NCBI GenBank assembly: GCA_910585805.1
Contig: CAJUFB010000120.1
Location: 1 to 10,947 of the forward strand
DNA from: an uncultured Acetatifactor sp.
Lineage (GTDB): Bacteria > Bacillota > Clostridia > Lachnospirales > Lachnospiraceae
Direction of reading: 5' to 3'
DNA: 10,947 nt
The notes under the pieces are model-generated. The model searched no databases. It was not told the DNA's origin and worked only from the letters and a program-made list of their open reading frames with translations. The position numbers and the translations under genes were made by a program. This document shows positions 1 to 5,416 of the stretch, piece by piece. Each line of letters begins with the position of its first letter. Position 1 is the first letter of the stretch.

Positions 1-93
1 GCGTTACAGCTCCGCTTTATTTGTCATGCCAGTAAAACGGCTGTGAATAGTAACGGAATTGCATTTCTCCCGGTCTGCTGTCTTATAAAGTTC

Positions 94-121
94 TTGACAA
101 TGCAGGAAAGCGTGTTATACT
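94..121 (+). promoter_or_regulatory. Sigma-A-like promoter upstream of the Rpn remnant
   Basis: TTGACA at 94-99 and TATACT at 116-121 are separated by 16 bp, a near-consensus vegetative promoter. Transcription would begin near 128 and run through the nuclease remnant into the UPF0158-Nudix gene. No better promoter is visible between the remnant and that gene; a TTGACT at 688-693 has no matching -10. It may therefore now drive the downstream gene. The rest of 1-221 shows no convincing gene. Confidence 0.5.
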
Positions 122-221
122 GTATGCATAAAGCATATTATTTTCTTGAACACAGTGATATGAAATTCAATCCATCTAAATCTCATTCAGAAACTCTATG
201 CTTTGACACCCTTAATCATAT

Positions 222-789
222 TTGCAAGGCAGGAGTTTGCTGTATGACTGCGTGGAGGAGCCGGATCTGCTATATGAGGACGGAGCCAGGACAATATTTC
301 TGTATACAAACGGAACGGAAGGAATACCGCCGGAGGCGCTGCGGCAGCTTGCGCGGTATATGGAACACTCTACAGCGGAAAATGTAAAGTCTGAAGAGCT
401 GGCAAGGCTGCATGAGATGGTGATGAATATCAAATCAGACAGGGAAGTGGGGCTGGCGTATATGAAAGCTTATGAAGCCGAGAAACGTATTCGAAAGAAA
501 GAAAGAGCAGAGGGAAAGGCGGAAGGAAAAGCAGAAGGAAAGATAGAGGATATTGTGGAGTTGCTGAAAGAAATCGGCATGATCGGAGAATCTGGAGAAG
601 CGGCTTTGGGGGCAGAAAGATCTGGAAATATTGCGTAAGTGGTACAAACTGGCGGCGCGTTCCGGGAGTATAGAGGAGTTTGAGCGTTTGACTTCCAAAT
701 CTGAATTTCTCTGTGAAGCAGTCAGGTCAGGGGAAAGAGCCGGAGAAAAGGAACGGGGAGAAAAGGAACAGGGAGGACATGAGTTATGA
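222..789 (+). pseudogene. Truncated, frameshifted Rpn-family PD-(D/E)XK nuclease/transposase remnant
   Basis: The translation from 222 (a TTG, no good ribosome-binding site) matches the C-terminal half of Rpn-type recombination-promoting nuclease/putative transposase proteins common in clostridia. It shows an EEPDLLYEDGARTIFLYTNG-like block, then ARYMEHSTAENVKSEEL, then a charged helix with three AEGK repeats (507-542), then IEDIVELLKEIG. Around 588-606 the frame shifts: the first frame stops at 636-638, while the expected tail (KDLEILRKWYKLAARSGSIEEFE) continues one frame over, from about 592 to the TGA at 787-789. The N-terminal part with the catalytic D and (E/D)xK residues is absent. The shifted frame ends in a charged tail that contains the ribosome-binding site of the next gene and overlaps its ATG (ATGA). 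A nuclease activity is not expected. The family call rests on recall of the family pattern; the shift itself is seen directly, though a sequencing error could also explain it. Confidence 0.8.
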
Positions 790-2036
790 ATTCAGACACA
801 GATGATCAGAAAAGAAAAGTTGTGGTACCATTAGAGCTGATTTGTGATGCCATAGATATGGCAAATGATGAGTGGCAGCAGTATCTTGATATTGAGGAGA
901 TGGAAGTAGTCAGTCTTCCGGAATATCCTTTTGGGGGAGAATACGATGCGGAGGATCAGGAACTGGCGGATTTGATAGAGGAGGGGTGGCTGACCCGTTT
1001 TTTCCGGCTGCCGTCCAGGTTCGATATCGATGAGTACCATATTATGGAGGAATTCGTCTGGAGCCTTCCCGAGGGAAGGGCGCAGGATACCCTGGAAGGT
1101 GCAATCCGTGGAAAAGGCGCATTCCGCAGGTTTAAGGATGGCGTACACAGATTGGGCATTGAAGAGGACTGGTATGCTTTTGAGGATGCCCTGCATCGTA
1201 AAACTGCAATAGAGTGGTGTGAGAGCCACAGTTTCGGATACAGCGGTAACGGAGCAGAGGAGGAAGCTGCGGTAAAAGGGACACAGGATGAAAATACCCG
1301 GCCGGGTGAGGGGCAGGAACTGGAAACTGCAGTAAAAGAAACGCAAAATGAAAAAGCCCGGCCAGGTGAGGCACAACATCGGAATACAGCTGGAAACAAA
1401 GCAGGAAACCAGGTACAGAAGGAAGTAGCCGGGGCGGCAGAGTCAGAAACCGGCGATGAAGAAAGCCTGGCCTGGGAAGAAATCAGCACGGAGCACATTG
1501 TCCGGGACGAATGGATTGATTTCAGGCGCTCAGCCTACAGATTCCCGGACGGGAGCGTATTTGAGCCATATTACAGTTACAGCCGGAGAGACTACGTGGT
1601 TGTAGTTGCGACGGACGAAGAGGGTAACTACCTCTGCGTCAGGCAGTTCCGCCAGGGGATAAAGGAAGTGACCACGGAATTCCCGGCAGGCGGCATAGAA
1701 CGCACAGACGGCAGAGAATATGGTACGGAGCGCGGTCAGGCAGGAGCGGAGGACTCGCTGGAGGCGGCGAAGAGAGAACTGCTGGAAGAGACAGGCTACG
1801 AGTCGGAGCAGTGGCGGCATCTGCTTACCGTGCCTTCCAATGCCACCATGGCAGACAATTACGCTTACATTTTTGCGGCGGAGAATTGCCGGAAGTCGGG
1901 CGGTCAGAAGCTGGACGAGACAGAATTTCTGAATGTCAGGAAATATACCCGGGCGCAGATTGAGGAGATGATATCCCGGGGCAAATTCCAGCAGGCGGTT
2001 CATATTATGGCATGGCTGCTGGCACAGAGAAAATAG
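786..2036 (+). CDS. UPF0158 domain-Nudix hydrolase fusion protein
   Basis: This 416-residue protein starts at ATG 786, 9 nt after GGGAGG (771-776). Residues about 11-150 match UPF0158 (PF03682), a family of unknown function; the marks are RLPSRFDIDEYHIMEEF, IRGKGAFRRFKDGVHRLGI and DWYAFEDALHRKTAIEWC. Residues about 153-230 form a hydrophilic linker rich in E, K, Q, G and A with a repeated 20-residue unit. Residues about 232-416 are a Nudix domain most like ADP-ribose/sugar-nucleotide pyrophosphatases: WIDFRR, FEPYYSYSRRDYVVVVA, VRQFRQGIKEVTTEFPAGG (300-303 PAGG) and the catalytic RELLEETGY (330-338). The metal-binding glutamates E331, E334 and E335 are present. The Nudix box carries about 14 extra residues between GGIE and EDSLEAAKREL. 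The likely chemistry is hydrolysis of a nucleoside diphosphate linked to another moiety, in the cytoplasm; the substrate is not evident. The start overlaps the stop of the upstream remnant. The domain calls are strong; what the fusion does is unknown. Confidence 0.92.
   Translation: MNSDTDDQKRKVVVPLELICDAIDMANDEWQQYLDIEEMEVVSLPEYPFGGEYDAEDQELADLIEEGWLTRFFRLPSRFDIDEYHIMEEFVWSLPEGRAQDTLEGAIRGKGAFRRFKDGVHRLGIEEDWYAFEDALHRKTAIEWCESHSFGYSGNGAEEEAAVKGTQDENTRPGEGQELETAVKETQNEKARPGEAQHRNTAGNKAGNQVQKEVAGAAESETGDEESLAWEEISTEHIVRDEWIDFRRSAYRFPDGSVFEPYYSYSRRDYVVVVATDEEGNYLCVRQFRQGIKEVTTEFPAGGIERTDGREYGTERGQAGAEDSLEAAKRELLEETGYESEQWRHLLTVPSNATMADNYAYIFAAENCRKSGGQKLDETEFLNVRKYTRAQIEEMISRGKFQQAVHIMAWLLAQRK
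1269..1388 (+). repeat. Imperfect 60-bp tandem repeat coding the UPF0158-Nudix linker
   Basis: Two consecutive 60-bp units (1269-1328 and 1329-1388) encode AVKGTQDENTRPGEGQ and AVKETQNEKARPGEAQ, each followed by four less similar residues. The first 16 residues of each unit differ at six positions. The repeat lies wholly inside the interdomain linker, and a length change by whole units would keep frame. No clear third copy follows. Confidence 0.8.
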
Positions 2037-2188
2037 AAACTGCGATATCCGCACGTGACAGGGGATTACGTCCAAAATGCACAAGGTAATCTTCAGCAAT
2101 TCCTGACCCGGACAAGCCGGAACCGAAATGATATGTGCAGGAAATGGTTGATGAGCGCAGGACGGAGCCGAAACATGTATGAACATAT

Positions 2189-2207
2189 AGCATCCCTGTT
2201 TGATGCT
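2189..2207. terminator. Possible weak bidirectional terminator between convergent genes
   Basis: AGCATC (2189-2194) and GATGCT (2202-2207) form a 6-bp stem with a 7-nt loop in the 170-bp spacer between the converging Nudix fusion and histidine kinase genes, abutting the kinase stop codon. Only a weak T-rich stretch follows on the plus strand and none on the minus strand, so termination is uncertain. Nothing else stands out in 2037-2208. Confidence 0.25.
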
Positions 2208-2208
2208 G

Positions 2209-3204
2209 TTATTGATTAAGGTCTTGCGTGTCAGACGGAAAATAAAGGAATATCCGTAATGTATTGCCGTCAAGTTTTGCCGAGGCATTGCCGCCCATCC
2301 TCTTCATGAGTTCTTTTACAATAAACAGCCCCAGCCCGGAGGAAGCTTTCCTTCGGGCGGTGTCGGCTTTATAAAACAGATCGAACATCTGCTCCGGATC
2401 CGGTGTGCTGTTTTCCGGCACGGAATTTTCGAAGATCAGGCACCCATGCGCTCCGGCTTCCCGGGGCATGGCTTTATCTGGTGCGGTGTTCCGGCAGGGC
2501 TTCTCTTTTTGCGGCTCTGGCTCACTATAAATGATCCGTTGAGTGATCGTCAGATTGCCTGTGCCGTGGATCAGCGCATTCTGCAGCAGATTCAGGAAAA
2601 TACGCCGCAAAGCATCCTCGTCTGCCGGAACCCGGAAGCTTTCGGATTCGAACCGTACCTCAGGCTCTATATTCTGCTCCTCAAATTTTGTGTAGAGACT
2701 CAGCAGGCAGTCGCTCAGCAATGGCAGTACCTGTATCTGTTTCATATTCTCATCGGAAAAAGCGAAATTCTCATTTGAAAGCTTTGTATACAGAAACAGT
2801 TTTTCCAGCATATCTGCCAGTTCCTCCAGTCTGCGGCCAGCGACTGACAGATAGTGGTCTCTTTTGCCGGCATCGTCGCATTCCCGGGCAAGCTGCAGAT
2901 AGCCGGAGGCTCCGGTGAGAGGTGTGCGGATATCGTGAGCCAGGTTTGTGATATTCTGTTTCAGCTGCTTTTCCGCCCGCTCATACTGGATATGACTCCG
3001 GTCTTTGGCGGCGAGGATTCGGTTCAGGCTTCGGCATAACCGCAGCAGGGATTTCTGCCGGGTGCCCGTAGTCAGTTCCATATGGCTGCCCCGTTCGATT
3101 TCCTCCAGCTGACGGCAGAGGGAGCAGATATCCGCGCAGAGCCCTGCCAGGGTTATGGCCAGGATGATACAGGCGATGGACAGCAGGATTGGCAGGATGT
3201 GCAT
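2209..3204 (-). CDS. Membrane sensor histidine kinase of the ABC-transporter locus
   Basis: The chosen start (CAT at 3202-3204) encodes MHILPILLS and lies 9 nt after GAGAGGAGC; an upstream in-frame ATG at 3249 has no such site. This gives 331 residues. One membrane helix spans about residues 3-25, followed by a charged helical segment, the DHp helix with the H-box NLAHDIRTPLTG (phosphoacceptor H90), the N-box FLNLLQNALIHG (about 203-214), and the G2-type SSGLGLFIVKELMKRMGG. The usual DxGxG box is replaced by a CLIFENSVPEN segment, which I associate with kinases found beside antibiotic-peptide ABC transporters. About 30 hydrophilic residues (E, P and K rich) are inserted after the N-box strand. 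There is almost no extracellular domain, so the signal is probably sensed in or near the membrane or through the transporter. It is the last gene of the regulator-ATPase-permease-kinase series on this strand and probably phosphorylates that regulator. Confidence 0.9.
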   Translation of the reverse strand: MHILPILLSIACIILAITLAGLCADICSLCRQLEEIERGSHMELTTGTRQKSLLRLCRSLNRILAAKDRSHIQYERAEKQLKQNITNLAHDIRTPLTGASGYLQLARECDDAGKRDHYLSVAGRRLEELADMLEKLFLYTKLSNENFAFSDENMKQIQVLPLLSDCLLSLYTKFEEQNIEPEVRFESESFRVPADEDALRRIFLNLLQNALIHGTGNLTITQRIIYSEPEPQKEKPCRNTAPDKAMPREAGAHGCLIFENSVPENSTPDPEQMFDLFYKADTARRKASSGLGLFIVKELMKRMGGNASAKLDGNTLRIFLYFPSDTQDLNQ

Positions 3205-3231
3205 GTTGGTTTCGCTCCTCTCTGTGACAGT

Positions 3232-3294
3232 TTTCCGGTTCGGAAACAATGCTGCCGAAAAGACGTATCGTAATATCCGGCGATTTGCGGATAT
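3232..3294 (-). other. Two small inverted repeats in the permease-kinase spacer
   Basis: In the 104-bp spacer between permease stop and kinase start, ATATCCG (3273-3279) pairs with CGGATAT (3288-3294) across an 8-nt loop, and TTTCCG (3232-3237) pairs with CGGAAA (3241-3246) across a 3-nt loop. Neither is followed by a T run on the minus strand, so they are unlikely to be full terminators. They could stabilise or segment the polycistronic message. The second lies shortly before the kinase ribosome-binding site (about 3213-3221). Confidence 0.4.
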
Positions 3295-3308
3295 ATCAGG
3301 AACTGCCG

Positions 3309-4148
3309 TTAAATGTCCTTCCTGGTAAGGACGGCGGCTGACGCGGCGGCGTACAGTGCCAGGAAAATGGCTCCTACGGCGTAGCCCTTCAGATCTGCCA
3401 TTCCGCTGTAGGCGGACGGCGCGTAAGTCTGATTATAGTAAAGCGTATAGGAAACCCATTGGTTCAGCCCGAACAGTCCGGTGATGTAGCCGAAAAGAGT
3501 TACCAGGATTCCGATGCTTAACACCGAGGCGGCCAGAACGCCTGCGGCAGTGCTTCGGGTGAAAGTGCAGATCAGGAGGAACAATGCTGCAAAGCCCATG
3601 GTGATGACAAATATATGGCCCAGGTAGAAAAGGAAATCCGCGGCAGGGGCAGCGGGCACCAGGTTATGAAACAGTACATTCAGCAGCAGGCAGAAGCCGA
3701 GGCATATTGCCAGGTAACAGAGATCCAGGATTGCCGCTGCAATGAGCTTGCTGGCGATATACATCCATCTCCGTCGGTGCAGGGATATGATATTTTTCAT
3801 AAAGCCGCTGCTGTAATCCGAGCAGAAGAAAAGGACGATGACGATTCCGAAAATAAAGACATATGCACCGCCGTCCATTCCGATTTCGCGGAACATAAGC
3901 AGAGTATTATAACCCTCCAGCAGGGAGACTTTTTCTCCTGATATCGCCACATGGAAGCCTTCGTCTTCTGTGTCCGCAATTTCGGCGGTCATTCCAAGCC
4001 TGGCAGCCGTTTCCTGCCCTTCCGGGGTATCTATCAGCCAGACCATCCAGAAACATAAAAGCGATGCTGCCATCAGAGAAGCCAGGCAGATATAGACAGA
4101 TTTGCTTCTGACCAGCCGGTATAAATCCATTCGCAATAAATTAAACAT
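3309..4148 (-). CDS. ABC transporter permease, six-helix ABC-2/bacitracin-export type
   Basis: The start at 4148 (MFNLLRMDLYRLVRSK) has AGGAG at 4157-4161, 8 nt upstream. A longer in-frame reading from 4223 adds 25 residues that look like spacer translation. The 279-residue product has six predicted membrane helices at about 17-37, 94-110, 129-158, 171-195, 201-227 and 256-274, and a larger polar loop at about 38-92 that is probably extracytoplasmic. The segment DYSSGFMKNIISLHRRR after helix 2 is typical of ABC-2 type permeases of the antibiotic-export/immunity class. It almost certainly pairs with the ATPase encoded just upstream. The exported or sensed compound cannot be read from the sequence; an antimicrobial peptide is the usual case for this gene order. 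A conspicuous inverted repeat separates it from the ATPase gene. Confidence 0.88.
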   Translation of the reverse strand: MFNLLRMDLYRLVRSKSVYICLASLMAASLLCFWMVWLIDTPEGQETAARLGMTAEIADTEDEGFHVAISGEKVSLLEGYNTLLMFREIGMDGGAYVFIFGIVIVLFFCSDYSSGFMKNIISLHRRRWMYIASKLIAAAILDLCYLAICLGFCLLLNVLFHNLVPAAPAADFLFYLGHIFVITMGFAALFLLICTFTRSTAAGVLAASVLSIGILVTLFGYITGLFGLNQWVSYTLYYNQTYAPSAYSGMADLKGYAVGAIFLALYAAASAAVLTRKDI

Positions 4149-4172
4149 GATTTTTTCTCCTGTTCCAGTTCC

Positions 4173-4270
4173 GTATCTGTCCCGCCCGGTACCCGGACAT
4201 GGGCAGAGCATTTCCGGCCGCAAAGAACATGCGTCCGTAAATCCTCTGGGGCACTGGACGGGGCAGATAC
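4173..4270 (-). repeat. 98-bp inverted-repeat element between ATPase and permease genes
   Basis: Read on the minus (message) strand, the arm GTATCTGCCCCGTCC (4270-4256) pairs with GGGCGGGACAGATAC (4187-4173): 7 bp, one C-A mismatch, then 7 pairs with one G-U. Inside, CGGAC (4237-4233) can pair with GTCCG (4198-4194). The element fills most of the 135-bp spacer, and its base lies 12 nt before the permease ribosome-binding site. There is no T run, so it is not a classical terminator. It could be an RNA-processing or stability structure that sets ATPase and permease levels, or a small MITE-like insertion with terminal inverted repeats. The pairing is seen; the role is inference. Confidence 0.55.
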
Positions 4271-4283
4271 TGTTTCAAATTTG

Positions 4284-5249
4284 CTATTGACACTTCTTGG
4301 CCAGACTATTCCCATTTTCTTCATGACGGATGCCGTCCATGCGTGCGAGGAAATAATCCTCCAGGTCCATATGGTGAAAACCGGCGGAATAGACCTGAAT
4401 ACCGCTTTTGATGAGAAGCTGGTTCAGCCCGGAAGCCTCTTTCAGCCCGTAGAGGCGAATGGTGGCATTGTCACAGACCTCTGTCTGAATGCCAGGCATG
4501 TTCTCCGTGATCAGCGGCAGGGTGCGATTTACATCGTCCACTTCTATCTGAAAATAATCAACGCATTTTTGTTCCAGCTCTTCCCGGGTGATCTGTTCCA
4601 CCAGGTTTCCGTCCTTGATGATTCCGTAATGAGTAGAGAGCTTGCTCAGCTCTCCCAGAATATGCGAACTGATAATGAACGTTTTTCCCGCTTCGTTTAA
4701 ACGCTGAATCAGCTGCCGGATCTCCCGGACACTTTCCGGGTCCAGGCCGTTGATGGGCTCATCCAGCACCAGCAGATCCGGGTTTCCCAGGAGAGCCAGA
4801 GCTATCCCCAGGCGCTGTCTCATTCCCATGGAAAACAGCTTTGCCTTTTTCTTTCCAGTATTGTTCATTCCGGTGGCTTCCAGTACCCGATCTACTGCTT
4901 CAGGGTCAGTCAGCCCTATGCATTTCGCCTTCATGACGGCATTCTGTCTGGCGGTCATATGTGGGTATAAGCCTGCGGATTCGATCAGGCAGCCCATACG
5001 CCTTGCGCTGATTGGGGTGTCTGCGCTTTTACCAAAAAGCCGGATCTCGCCTTCAGTGGGCCTGGCCAGCCCGCACAGCATTTTCAGGGTGGTGGATTTG
5101 CCGGCGCCGTTCCGCCCGATGAAGCCGTATATGGCGCCTTCCTGTACCTTCATGTCCAGATGGCTGACGGCCGCTTTACCATTATAGATTTTGCTCAGGG
5201 AAATGGTTTCCACAGCCAGAGCGCTTTGCTTTTTTATGCCTTGTTCCAT
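4284..5249 (-). CDS. ABC transporter ATP-binding protein, bacitracin/lantibiotic-export type
   Basis: ATG at 5247-5249 has AAAGGAG (AGGAG at 5256-5260) 6 nt upstream. The 321-residue protein contains Walker A GRNGAGKS (45-52), an E (E90) in the LIESAGLYPHMT segment where many ABC proteins have the Q-loop glutamine (usual in this subfamily as I recall it), signature SMGMRQRL (140-147), Walker B LLVLDEP (159-165, with D163 and E164), D-loop NGLDPES, and the H-loop histidine in IISSHIL (H196). Residues after about 220 form the C-terminal extension common in BcrA-like ATPases. It would energise the neighbouring permease at the cytoplasmic face. It is encoded 167 bp downstream of the response regulator, with repeat-rich operator-like DNA between them, so it may have its own regulated promoter as well as receive read-through. 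Confidence 0.95.
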   Translation of the reverse strand: MEQGIKKQSALAVETISLSKIYNGKAAVSHLDMKVQEGAIYGFIGRNGAGKSTTLKMLCGLARPTEGEIRLFGKSADTPISARRMGCLIESAGLYPHMTARQNAVMKAKCIGLTDPEAVDRVLEATGMNNTGKKKAKLFSMGMRQRLGIALALLGNPDLLVLDEPINGLDPESVREIRQLIQRLNEAGKTFIISSHILGELSKLSTHYGIIKDGNLVEQITREELEQKCVDYFQIEVDDVNRTLPLITENMPGIQTEVCDNATIRLYGLKEASGLNQLLIKSGIQVYSAGFHHMDLEDYFLARMDGIRHEENGNSLAKKCQ

Positions 5250-5280
5250 TCCTGTCTCCTTTCACGACACTTTTTTGGGA

Positions 5281-5311
5281 ACTGTACTACTGTACTCTGT
5301 AGACAGTCTAC
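5281..5311 (-). promoter_or_regulatory. Tandem 8-mer and palindrome upstream of the ABC ATPase
   Basis: Plus-strand ACTGTACT occurs twice head to tail (5281-5288, 5289-5296) and is followed by the 13-bp interrupted palindrome GTAGACAGTCTAC (5299-5311). The cluster sits 32-62 bp before the ATPase start codon. Such compact direct plus inverted repeats are typical of operators; binding by the adjacent regulator is inference. A clear sigma-A -10/-35 pair is not visible here on the minus strand, which fits an activator-dependent promoter. Confidence 0.4.
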
Positions 5312-5335
5312 CGTATGTTTTTTTAAAAAACGCTC

Positions 5336-5361
5336 AGAAAAGTTTAAGAAAGGTTAAAGTT
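5336..5361 (-). promoter_or_regulatory. Candidate OmpR-type direct-repeat operator
   Basis: On the minus strand the sequence reads TTAACCTTTC directly followed by TTAAACTTTTC, a direct repeat with a 10-bp period. OmpR/PhoB-family regulators usually bind tandem half-sites with a spacing of 10-11 bp, so this is a plausible site for the regulator encoded next to it. It lies about 95-105 bp before the ATPase start. An A/T palindrome-like tract (about 5318-5330) and then the 8-mer cluster follow. Binding has not been shown. Confidence 0.4.
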
Positions 5362-5416
5362 TCCTGTTTGAAATGCGGGAATGTTTCCGGGCAGAGAGAT
5401 TGATCCGGGATTTCGG

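Noticed and set aside
43..387. Plus-strand open frame of 114 codons overlapping the nuclease remnant, including an ATG at 244 with AGGAG upstream
   Set aside because: It runs through the promoter at 94-121, is out of frame with the Rpn-like sequence and has no recognisable domain; the cysteine- and arginine-rich translation looks like a shadow frame.
507..542. Short 12-bp repeats (three AEGK codon blocks) as a possible CRISPR or microsatellite
   Set aside because: They are in-frame charged repeats common in the C-terminal helix of Rpn-type proteins, with no spacers.
222..789. An active transposon at the left edge
   Set aside because: The catalytic half of the Rpn-type protein is missing, and no terminal inverted repeats or target duplications are visible.
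831..1498. Long minus-strand frames opposite the UPF0158-Nudix gene
   Set aside because: They are antisense to well-supported conserved domains, have no ribosome-binding site, and show compositions typical of shadow frames.
2037..2208. Intrinsic terminator between the Nudix fusion and the histidine kinase as a firm call
   Set aside because: Only a 6-bp stem without a proper T run is seen, so it is listed at low confidence only.
3205..3249. N-terminal extension of the histidine kinase from an ATG at 3249
   Set aside because: It has no ribosome-binding site and includes the region that serves as the ribosome-binding site for the ATG at 3204, after which the membrane helix begins.
4149..4223. 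N-terminal extension of the permease from 4223
   Set aside because: The extra 25 residues are translated from the inverted-repeat spacer, while the ATG at 4148 has a good AGGAG and begins the typical permease N-terminus.
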